Shown here piece by piece: positions 1 through 9,282 of a DNA stretch of 64,000 nt. Position 1 is the first letter of the stretch, and each line of letters opens with the position of its first letter. The translations under genes and the position numbers were made by a program. The DNA comes from Bilabrum cf. latius (taxonomy: Eukaryota > Bigyra: Bicosoecida > Bigyra > Bicosoecida): contig OZ237746.1 of the NCBI GenBank assembly GCA_965178125.1, positions 744,001 to 808,000 of the forward strand. The letters are read 5' to 3'. The notes below the pieces were generated by a model, which was not told the DNA's origin, did no database searches, and was given only the letters and a program-made list of their open reading frames with translations.

Positions 1-2065
1 GCCGCTGCATGCCAAGCATGTCCTCGTGATTCTTTGTGCGTCCACCAACTGTCATTTCACTCATCGACCCGGACTGCATGGCTGCATGCTGCATGCCCTC
101 TAGGATAGCTTCACTCCAGCTGGACCTGGCGATGTCAACATTGAATACTTTGCATGTTGTGCTCGATGCAATTGCAGGCAGTAGAGCCCGCGCGGCAGCT
201 TCCGGGAGTTGTGAATAGGAGTCTAATGTCAGCCGACGCAAGGAAGCAGACTCGGCAAGCAGCCTCGCGACAAAAGGGGCAGACGCAGCAGACACGAGCT
301 CATCCTTCACTTTAATATATTGCAGCGTCGGATGGTGCGTGACAGCCTCGAATAGCACACGACTTTCATCATCTAAGCTTTTGGTTGGCTCAACGCTTAT
401 TGCCAACTCCCGCAGAGTGGTGTTCCTAGCGAGGCCGGCAGCCAGTGGCGCAACACTTTCAGGCTGCAGACCACATGCTAGAATTTCCAATCGGCGAAGA
501 GCAATGCCTGGATTCTCGCCTAGTGCCTTCCCCAATGCAACGGGTGTCTATCCGCCGAGAGCCCATTTATTGTGGCTCAGATTCAGATCTTCTAGCGTGC
601 TGTTCGACTGCAGCCCGACCGCGATTGCATGCCCGCCCTCGCTTCCGACTTTTCCCCCGCTGAGGTTTAGCATGTTGAGAGTGGTGTTGACTGCCAGCGC
701 ATTGCCCAGAGCCACAGCGCCATCATCTCTTATTTTGCTGCCCATCAGCCCAAGTTTCTCCAACACGCACGAGGGCCGGGACAGCCAGAGTGCAATATAT
801 CTGGCCCCATCGGATCCCACGTTGCAGCCTGGCAACAGTAGCTCCCTGAGGCCACTGCCAGCGGTGGGATTGCACTGCAGTAAGTTGTCGATGCCAACAC
901 GAGATATTTCGCAGCGCTCCAGCTGGAGCTTTTTCAGGGAGCATCCTCTTGGCGAAGCAAGCGCTTGCCCGAGCAAGATCGCAAACCCGTCATTAGAGTA
1001 ATCCGAGTCATCTGAGTCGTACCCTCTCGCTACGGTCATATTGGGGTCGTCCGAGTCGGGCATAGGCTCATTAGCCAAATCATAAAATTCATCCCTGTCG
1101 TCCCTGCATGGCTGACGCAATGATTTCTAGTAGGATTGGCTCGCGACAATGTGCAGGCTCTCAAGTCGCAGCGCCCCCGTTGCCGCTCCTTCCCGAATAC
1201 CGCGAGCAAGAGGCACCATGCCAGCAATGCGCCCACGGACCACAACAAGCTACAACTTGCGGAGGGTTGAGTTGGTCGCAAGCGCATGCTCCCATGCCTC
1301 CATCGCATCATCATCAATCCGAATGGTCGCATACTGGATGCTTAGCTCTTCCAACGCATGATTATGCGGTAATGCTTTGGCTATCCTTACACTAGTACTC
1401 GCATCTGTTGGGTTGCGCAAGCTGAGCACTCGCAATGTCTTGTTATATTTTAGCCCTGTGCACATCAAATCCGCAGACCTGGAATACTGACAATCAATGC
1501 TAAGCTCCGTAAGGCATGTGTTGCATGCGAGAGACTGAATCAAATAAATACCCCTCGAAGCTAACGGTAGCAACCCCGGGACTAGCCTTGCCTTAAGCAA
1601 TGAAAAGCATCCATCGGTAGCTTCGGGGCCTGTCTGCGGGGTTTCGTACTCTCCGTCGAAAGACTGCAAACCTGGTCGCTACATAATGGCGGCTGCTAAA
1701 TTGGATCTAACATATGTTTCGCCTCTGCCGCGGGTTACTAGCATATCGGAATCGAGCACGAAACGTCGCAAAGGAGCTCTCGTTTTGGCGAGACTGGTTG
1801 CAAGTACTGAATGACCGCTATCTTGCAGCTCGCATCGTTGAATATAGAATGACTATACAGATTCATTTGTAATAAATGCGTTTCCAAGACAAGCATACTG
1901 TTGTAGCCCCAAGCTCGATCCTGCAACAGAAAGACGTACGAGACTGCTGGACCGTCCAATTGCTTTCGAGAGCGCATCAAGATCTCCATTTAAGGAATTA
2001 AAGTTAATGCACAATCGGCGGCACCCGCTGTTTATCTGGTCGAGAATCCATGACAAATTGTTCAT
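1..2065 (-). CDS. LRR protein A (3' end cut off by window edge)
   Basis: This is a ribonuclease-inhibitor/NLR-type leucine-rich repeat protein. Repeats of about 28 residues follow the pattern GA-x-ALG-x-ALA-x-N-x-TL-x-x-L-x-L and fill most of the visible 688 codons. The frame stays open from ATG 2063-2065 to the window edge if TAG is read as an amino acid. In-frame TAGs lie at 548-550, about 1141 (after SQSY), 1250-1252, 1679-1681 and near 1853. The start was chosen because the N-terminus (MNNLSWILDQIN) aligns residue for residue with that of paralogue C (MEYSSLIIDKIN). An in-frame GTG-initiated extension to 2143 also exists. The region before 548 matches the LRR tail of paralogues B and C, so the missing part should hold the shared C-terminal module. 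There is no signal peptide or membrane segment. Function is unknown; by repeat type it is likely an intracellular recognition scaffold (inference). Confidence 0.8.
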
Positions 2066-2542
2066 TTCGTCTACAATCTGGTTAAAGTAGTAGATGTGGT
2101 TGAGTGATCCGATCCCATTCGTGTCTGCTCCGATCACTCCCAATCTTCACCCATACGCCCCACCTTAAACCAACTAGGTCTGTGCCCCCCTCATTCTATT
2201 CCCCGAATCAACAAGATTACTTGACCAATCATCTTCTCCGAGGGTCCACTTTTCTTTCACCTGCCTGCCAGTGGTGGAGCATCACACCCCCATCCACGGG
2301 ACGTGGTGTTCCATGATTCATGACCGCCGCAGCGGGGCCGCTCCTGCACATACCTCACTCGGCTGGCGCCATCAACCGCTCACTACTACGCTATGCCTCA
2401 TCTGATCTTATATCCTTCACGGGAACTGCACCCAACGTAGAGCGTCAATCACAGACACCTCATTGCCCTCGCCAGCGGACAGATCCTGTCCATGGCCCGT
2501 CTGGAGCGCTTGTTCATTGGATCCATCGACATTAGTCATGAC
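2066..2542. other. intergenic region between LRR genes B and A
   Basis: No coding exon was found. It holds the upstream region of LRR gene A, including the inverted repeat at 2102-2139. The rest is pyrimidine-rich sequence around 2160-2320 with no strong frame. Confidence 0.5.
2102..2139. promoter_or_regulatory. inverted repeat upstream of LRR gene A, conserved at gene B
   Basis: GAGTGATC (2102-2109) and GATCACTC (2132-2139) form an 8-bp inverted repeat whose arms start 30 bp apart. It lies 37-74 bp upstream of the gene A start. The same arrangement with the same spacing occurs upstream of gene B (6155-6192), within a longer similar block that also shares TCACTCCCAATCTTCACCCA. Conservation between two otherwise diverged upstream regions suggests a regulatory site or a 5'UTR element. 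This is inference. Confidence 0.45.
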
Positions 2543-5500
2543 TCATGATACGGAGCATCCGCATCCGCATCCGCACCCAGGCCCCTATTCTGCTTCAGAG
2601 GTCCCAGTGTCACGCAATGACGCTTCATGCTCGCGTCGCTGTCGCTCCATCTCAGCTGCCCTGGCGTCTCGCAATGACGCTTCATGCTCGCGTCGCTGTC
2701 GCTCCATCTCAGCTGCCCTGGCATCTCGCAATGACGCTTCATGCTCGCGTCGCTGTCGCTCCATCTCAGCTGCCCTGGCGTCACACAACGACGCTTCATG
2801 CTCGCGTCGCTGTCGCTCTATCTCAGCTGCCCTGGCGTCACACAACGACGCTTCATGCTCGCGTCGCTGTCGCTCTATCTCAGCTGCCCTGGCGTCACAC
2901 AACGACGCTTCATGCTCGCGTCGCTGTCGCTCCATCTCAGCTGCCCTGGCGTCACACAACGACGCTTCATGCTCGCGTCGCTGTCGCTCCATCTCAGCTG
3001 CCCCGGCGTCACGCAATGACGCTACATGCTCGCGTCGCTGTCGCTCCATCTCAGCTGCCCTGGCGTCACGCAATACCGCTGCGTCAAGTTTTGTCTCCGA
3101 CTGCCTGGCAATCACCTCCTCCAGCACCTTCACGCACTCATCATGACCGCCCAATCGAGCCGCCTCCAATGGACCCACCATCGCCCCACCCTCCACCTCG
3201 CCCTTCATCTCCAGCCCACCCGCCAACCGACCCAGCCTCAGCCGCTTCCCCAGCTCCAACGGCCGACCCTCACTCGCAGCCCGGAACACCCTGCCTGCGT
3301 CCCTCTTGGCCTCCACCGCCCGGCGCCATCGAAGCACCTGACTCTTTCGATCAGCCTCCTCCAGCGCCAGCGCCTCCCCGCACAGACCAGCCAATCCAGG
3401 ATAGTCTATTTCCATTGCCCACCTCTGCACATCCCTGACTCGATCCAAGCATCTACCATCTCGTAGCGCATACCGTAACATAGGCTGCTCCTCCACCACA
3501 GGCACCCCATCCCGGTCCCTCTCCACCTCATCATACTCGGCCTTACACGCGTCTCCCATGCCCAGCACCAGAGACACCATCGCCATCGTGCCCGGGTCCC
3601 TCCCGCCCTCCCCCATGGGCCTGCCCATGGACCCCCGGATGGTGTCCATGCAGCTGGCCACGAATGCAGCCACTTGCGCCAGGTCCACGGCCCCGCCCTC
3701 AGCGGCTAGGTGCATGGCGGCCACGGCGCGGCCAGCGAGCACTCGGGGCTTGGGACTAGTGGTAGGTATAGATGCAGCAGTGCTTGGCCCAGGGTCGCTG
3801 GAATGTGCAATCTCTGTCTCTAGCTTTTGGTCCATCCACTTCCTGACGACCTTGTGCCGCTGCATGCCAAGCATTTTCTTGCCGTTTTTCGCGCGTCCAC
3901 CAACTGTCATTTCACTCATTGACCCGGACTGCATGGCTGCCTGCTGCATGCCCTCCAGGATAGCGTCACTCCATCTAGGCAAGACGAAGCCTACACTGAA
4001 TGCTTTGCATGTTGTGCTCGATGCAATTGCAGGCAAGAGATCTAATGCTACAGTTTCCGGAAGTCGTGAATAGGAGTCTAATGTCAGCCGACGCAAGGAA
4101 GCAGACTCGGAAAGCAGCCTCGCGAAGAATGGAGCAGATGCGGCAGACACGAGCTCATCCTACACTTTTATCTATTGCAGCGTGGGATGCCGTGCAGCAG
4201 CCTCAAATAGCACACAGCCTTCGTCATCTGTACTGTCACTAAGATCTACGTTTATTGCCAACTCCCGCAGAGTGGTGTTCCTAGCGATACCTACAGCCAG
4301 TGGCACGACACCCGCAGGCTGCAGGCCACATGATAGAATATCCAATCGGCGAAGAGCAATGCGTGGATTCTCGCCTAGTGCCTTCCCCAATGCAACGGGA
4401 GTCTATCCGCCGAGAGCTCGCCCTGTGCAACTCAGACCCAGCTCCTGCAGCGTGCTGTTCGACTGCAGCCCTACGGCGATTGCATGCCCACCCCCGCTCC
4501 CGAATTGTGCAACGCTGAGGTTCAGCATTTTTAGTGTGCTGTTGACTGCTAGCGCATTGCCCAAAGCCACAGCGCCATCATCTCTAATTCTGCTGCCTAT
4601 CAGCACGAGTTTCTCCAACATGCAGGAGGGCCGGGACAGCTGAGCTGCGATCTGTGTGGCCCCATCTGTCGGCACGTTGCAGCCTAGCAACAGTAGCTCT
4701 CTGAGGCCACTGCCAGCGGTGGGATTGCACTGCAGTAAGCTGTCAAATCCATCGCGAGAAATCTCGCAGTGTCGCAAGTGGAGCTTTCTGAGCGAGCATC
4801 CTCGAGGACAAGCAAGTGCCTCGCCGAGCAATGCTGCAAACTGCTCATTCAAGTAATCGGAATCCCCAATGTAGTCATCCGAGTTATCCGAGTCATCTGG
4901 AGTCCGTTGGGCCTGATACCAGGCCTAAACAAAGTCATTCAAGTCACCCGAGCCATCGGAATCATCCGAGCCATCCGAGCCATCCGAGCCATCCGAGCCA
5001 TCCGAGCCATCCGAGCCATCCGAGCCATCCGAGCCATCCGAGCCTACAGAGTCAGTGGCGCTATCCGAGTCATCCTAGACGCGCTTGCTCGCGTCGATGC
5101 GCAGACTCTCAAGCTTCAACCTCCCGCCCATTGCCCCTTCCCGAATGCCGCGAGCGAGAGGCACCATATCGGCAACGCTCTTATGGACCACGTCCAGCTT
5201 CAGCGTGCGGAGGGTCGAGTTGGTTGCAAGCGCATGCCCCCACGCTTCCATTGAAGCACCATGCATGGTCGCACCCTGGATGTTCAGCTCTTCCAATGCA
5301 TGGTTATACAATAATGCTCTAGATCCACTAACAGCATTGCTCGCGCCTTTCCAATTGCATAAGAATAGTCTGCGCAATGCCTTGTTCGCCTGTATGCTCG
5401 CGCACATGGACGCCGCAGACTTGGAATCGTGGCAGTCGATTCCCAGCTCCGTTAGACATGTATTGCTTGCGAGTAGCTGAATCAAAGAAGCACTCCTCTT

Positions 5501-5998
5501 TGCTATAAGTGGCTTTCCTGGGAGTAGTCTTGCCTTCAGCAACGACAAGGATCCATCAGCAGCTGTGCGGCCTGCCAGTAAGCTTCTGTTCCTGACGCTG
5601 TATTCTCCGCCGAAAGACTGCAAACCTGAGCGCTACAGAATGGCGGCTGATATGTTGTATCTAACGAGTGCTTCACCGTCGCAAGCTTTGAGCACGAAAC
5701 GGCGCAGAGGAGCTTTCGATTTCGAGAGGCTGCCCGCAAGCACAGCATGCCCGCTTTCTTGCAGTTTGCATCGGTTAATTTCGAGAGACTGGATAGTCAT
5801 ATTTGTAAGAAGTGCGTTACCAAGGCAAGCATACTGCTTCAGCCCCAACCTAGATCCAGTGACTTCGAGACAAGAAAGAGTAGACCACCCCATCACTTTC
5901 GAGAGCACATCAAGATCTCCTGAAAAGGTATCAAAGTTGATGCATAGGCGCCTGCATCCGCTCTTAATCTAGAGAAGAATTAATGAGGAATAGTCCAT
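2543..5998 (-). CDS. LRR protein B with coiled-coil tail and shared C-terminal module
   Basis: A single frame of 1151 codons runs from ATG 5996-5998 to TGA 2543-2545, interrupted only by TAG (5969, 5633, 5075, near 4926, 4403, two near 4155-4165, and 2585). The N-terminal two thirds are RNI/NLR-type LRRs. An Asp/Ser/Gly run (9-nt DNA repeat, 4956-5043) interrupts them around residue 320-350. A helical region (AGRAVAAMHLAAEGGAVDLA) follows, then the module WRRAVEAKRDAGRVF...EGRPLELGKRLRLG...PLEAARLGGHDECVKVLEE (about residues 885-970). The protein ends with about eight copies of a 19-residue charged repeat (RAAEMERQRREHEASL), predicted coiled coil, and a Gly/Cys tail. TAG 5969 aligns with CAG in paralogue A, and CAG 5789 aligns with TAG in paralogue C. 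The function is unknown; an intracellular oligomerising sensor or scaffold is plausible. Confidence 0.85.
2605..3090 (-). repeat. 57-bp tandem repeat encoding the coiled-coil tail of LRR protein B
   Basis: About eight head-to-tail 57-bp copies start near 2611, 2668, 2725, 2782 and so on to 3067. Each encodes 19 residues of the type DARAAEMERQRREHEASLC. Copies differ by single substitutions (M/I, C/R, H/R), so the array looks recent and probably varies in length between individuals. Paralogue C lacks it and ends right after the shared module. Confidence 0.85.
4956..5043 (-). repeat. 9-bp tandem repeat coding Gly-Ser-Asp
   Basis: About nine or ten copies of GAGCCATCC (plus strand) encode a (GSD)n acidic linker inside the LRR region of protein B. 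Gene A carries a shorter Asp/Ser stretch at the matching place, so this is an expandable linker. Confidence 0.8.
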
Positions 5999-6154
5999 TG
6001 CGTCAAATACTTGCGCAGAAGCGCGAAGGATCTAGGCTACCGGTACCTCGAAAAATGAATGGAGGACGCTGCCCCTCACTGCCAAAATTAAAGGCGGGTC
6101 GAGTCCTGCTCAAGACTAGTGGTGATCTCCCTACTTTATCATCAGCCTGTGGTC

Positions 6155-6192
6155 GAGTGATCCGATCCCATCCGGAGCTACTCCGCTCACTC
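6155..6192. promoter_or_regulatory. inverted repeat upstream of LRR gene B
   Basis: GAGTGATC (6155-6162) faces GCTCACTC (6185-6192), with the same 30-bp arm spacing as the site upstream of gene A. Downstream flanking bases are shared too (CCCAATCTTCACCCA). It lies 157-194 bp upstream of the gene B start. A comparable block was not found upstream of gene C. Confidence 0.4.
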
Positions 6193-6353
6193 CCAATCTT
6201 CACCCACATCGGATGCCACACCGCTGCCTGCCGGCCCGGTCTGCTGTCTCCCTTCTTCTTTCGCTTGCGTTCTTGCATGAGCAGTGGCAGGATCCCGGCA
6301 CCCTTGCTTGCCCTCCGACGACGACAGACTGTGGCATACAATGGTAGGCCAGT

Positions 6354-6404
6354 AGAAATAGTGAGTATCCCACCCTTCTCTTGTGTGCGATACTCACTAT
6401 TTCT
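6354..6404 (-). terminator. perfect 16-bp hairpin just past the 3' end of LRR gene C
   Basis: AGAAATAGTGAGTATC (6354-6369) is exactly reverse-complementary to 6389-6404, with a 19-nt loop. It begins 35 bp beyond the gene C stop. In a transcript it would be a stable 3'UTR stem. A role in 3'-end formation or mRNA stability is inference; it could also be a decayed mobile-element terminus. Confidence 0.4.
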
Positions 6405-6438
6405 GCGCGCGCCACGCCATATCATCATTGTGGGCGCA

Positions 6439-9129
6439 TCAGCCAATCCCAATCACCTCCTCCAGCACCTTCACGCACTCTTCGTGGCCGCCCAGACGAG
6501 CCGCCTCCAATGGACCCACCATCGCCCCACCCTACACCTCGCCCTTCATCTCCAGCCCGCCCGCCAACCGACCCAGCCTCAGCCGCTTCCCCAGCTCCAA
6601 CGGCCGACCCTCACTCGCAGCCCGGAACACCCTGCCTGCGTCCCTCTTGGCCTCCACTGCCCTGCGCCATCGAAGCACATGCCTCCGTCGATCAGTCTCC
6701 TCCAGCGCAAGCGTCTCTCCGCACAGACCAGCCAATCCAGGATAGTCTATTTCCATTGCCCACCGCTGCACGTCCCTGACTCGATCTAAGCATCTACCAT
6801 CTCGTAGCGCATACCGTAACATCGGCAGCTCCTCCACCACAGGCACCCCATCCCGGTCCCTCTCCACCTCATCATACTCGGCCTGACACGCGTCTCCCAT
6901 GCCCAGCACCAGAGATACCATCGCCATCGTGCCGGGGTCCCTGCCGCCCTCCCCCACGCCCACGGGCCTGCCCATGGACCCCCGGATGGTGTCCATGCAG
7001 CTGGCCACGAATGCAGCCACTTGTGCCAGGTCCACGGCCCCACCCTCAGCGGCTAGGTGCATGGCGGCCACGGCGCGGCCAGCGAGCACTCGGGGCTTGG
7101 GACTAGTGGTAGGTATAGATGCGGCAGTGCTTGGCCCAGGGTCGCTGGAATGTGCAACATCTGTCTCTAGCTGCTGGTCCATCCACCTCCTGACGACCAT
7201 GTGCCGATGCAAGCCGAGCATGTCCTCGTGAATCTTTGTGCGTCCACCAACTGTCATTTCACTCATCGACCCGGACTGCACGGCTGCCTGGTACATGCCC
7301 TGCACAATGGATTTACTCCATCCGGACCCTACGAAGCCTACTTCGAATACTTTGCATGTTCTGCTCGATGCAATCGCAGGCAGTAGAGCCCGCGCGGCAG
7401 CTTCCGGGAGTCGTGAATTGAAAACCATCAGCCGACGCAAAGATGCAGACTCGGAAAGCAGCCTCGCGACAAAAGGAGCAGATGCGGCAGATACAAGAGC
7501 GTCCCGCACTTGCATCCACTGCAGCGTAGGATGCCGTGCAGCAGCCTCAAATAGCACACCAGCTTCATAATCAGTTTTCTCACTAAGCTCTACGCTTATT
7601 GATAACTCGCGCAGAGTTGTGTTCCCAGCGAGGCCGGCAGCCAGAGGCACAACACCCTCGGGCTGCAAACCACATGATGCAATATCCAATCGACGAAGAG
7701 CAATGCCTGGATTCTCGCCTAGTGCCCTCCCCAGTGCAACCGGTGTCTATCCGCCGAGAGCCCGCCCTGTCCAATTCAGATCCAGCTCCTGCAGCGTGCT
7801 GTTCGACTGCAGCCCGACTGCGATTGCATGCCCACCCTTGCTTCCAATGCTTCCCATCATCTCCTCCGGCAAGCAGAGATCTTTGAGGGTGCTATTGACT
7901 GCCAGCGCATCGCCCAGAGCCATAGCACCATCGTCTTCAATTTTGCAGTCTATCAGTACAAGTTTCTCCAACACGCACGCGGGCAGGGACAGCCGAGCTG
8001 CAATCAATTTGGCCCCATCCGAGTCCACGTTGCAGTCTGACAGGAATAGCTCCCTGAGACCACTACCAGCGGAGCTGTGCCCCCGCAGTAGGTTGTCAAA
8101 TCCATCGCGAGAAATCTCGCAGTGTCGCAAGTGGAGCTTTCTGAGCGAGCATCCTCGAGGACAAGCAAGTGCTTCGCCGAGCACCGTCACAAACTCATCT
8201 AATTGTTGCGTGCTCGCGCAAATGTGCAGACTCTCAAGTCGCAGCGCCCCCTTCATCGCTCCTTCCCGAATGCCACGAGCAAGAGGCACCATACCAGTCG
8301 TGCTGCCATACATAGAATCCAGCTTTAGCTTGCGGAGGGTCGAGTTGGTCGCAAGCGTCTGCCCCCATGCCTCCATTAAAGCACCATTCATTGTCAGCCC
8401 TTCGATGCTCAGCTCTTCCAACGTATGGTTATGCGGCAATACTCTGGCTAAACTCATCAGCGTGTTCTCGTCTGTTGCATCCCATAAGCTGAGCCGGCGC
8501 AATGCATTGTTCGCTTTCAGGCCTCTGCAGAAGGACTCCGCTGACTTGGACTCGTGGCAGTCGATGCTCAGCTCCGTAAGGCATGTGTTGCATGAGAGAG
8601 ACCGAATCAAAGAAACGCCCTTTATTGCTAGAGGTGGCGACCCCGGCACTAGCTTTGCCTTTAGCAATGAAAAGGATCCATCAGCAGCCTCGAGGCCTTG
8701 GCTTATCTCACTGTCACCGTACTCTCCGTCGAAAGACTGCACACCTGATCGCTACAGAATGGCAGCTGCTGTTTTGAAGCTATCATGATTCCCATCAGAC
8801 AATTCTTTGCAGTCCTTGAACACGAAACGGCGCAAAGGAGCTCTCGGTTTTGCAAGGCTGTCCGTAAGAACTGAATGACCGTCCTCCTGCAGCTTGCATC
8901 GTTGAACGTCGAGAGACTATATGGACTCATTTTTAAGCAACGCGCTACCAACACAAGCATACTGTCTCGGCCCCAAGCTTGATCTTTTGACTTCAAGAAT
9001 AGAGATGCTCTTAGACAGTCCAATCGCTTCCTAGAGCACATCGAGATCTCCTGAAAATGCATCAAAGTTGATGCACAAGCGCCTGCACTTCTGATTTATT
9101 TTGTCAATTATAAGAGACGAGTATTCCAT
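6439..9129 (-). CDS. LRR protein C with shared C-terminal module
   Basis: The frame is 896 codons, from ATG 9127-9129 to TGA 6439-6441. In-frame TAGs lie at about 9032, 8917-8919, 8752-8754, 7747-7749 and about 6532. RNI/NLR-type LRRs run from residue 1 to about 560. The helical region shared with protein B follows, and the module WRRAVEAKRDAGRVF...PLEAARLGGHEECVKVLEEV ends the protein without a coiled coil. TAG 8917 aligns with CAG in paralogue B, TAG 6532 aligns with GAG in B, and TAGs 7747 and 8752 are conserved as TAG in all three paralogues. The DNA encoding the C-terminal half is nearly identical to gene B, while the N-terminal LRRs have diverged, which suggests gene conversion. The function is unknown. 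Confidence 0.85.
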
Positions 9130-9282
9130 TACGTCTTTGCACTACACAGAAGTAGAGAACCTGCCAGGAAGGAAGCGCCAGTGCAACAGGGTTCGATTCG
9201 GCGCCGCGGGTTCGGCTGAGTTCGCTGATGAGAGCGAGAATCGCTGGCACATCAACACTTCTCTTGGGTGGATTCCTTGCAG

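Larger units (their letters stand above)
5999..6438. other. intergenic region between LRR genes C and B
   Basis: It holds the gene B upstream region, with the inverted repeat at 6155-6192, and the 16-bp hairpin just past the gene C stop (6354-6404). No coding exon was seen. Confidence 0.5.

Noticed and set aside
2463-3438. Plus-strand frames with Ser/Arg/Cys repeats opposite LRR gene B
   Set aside because: They mirror the 57-bp coiled-coil repeat and module of gene B on the other strand and have no independent support.
6354-6404. Rho-independent terminator
   Set aside because: The stem is strong but there is no following T-run and the genome is eukaryotic; kept only as a 3' hairpin.
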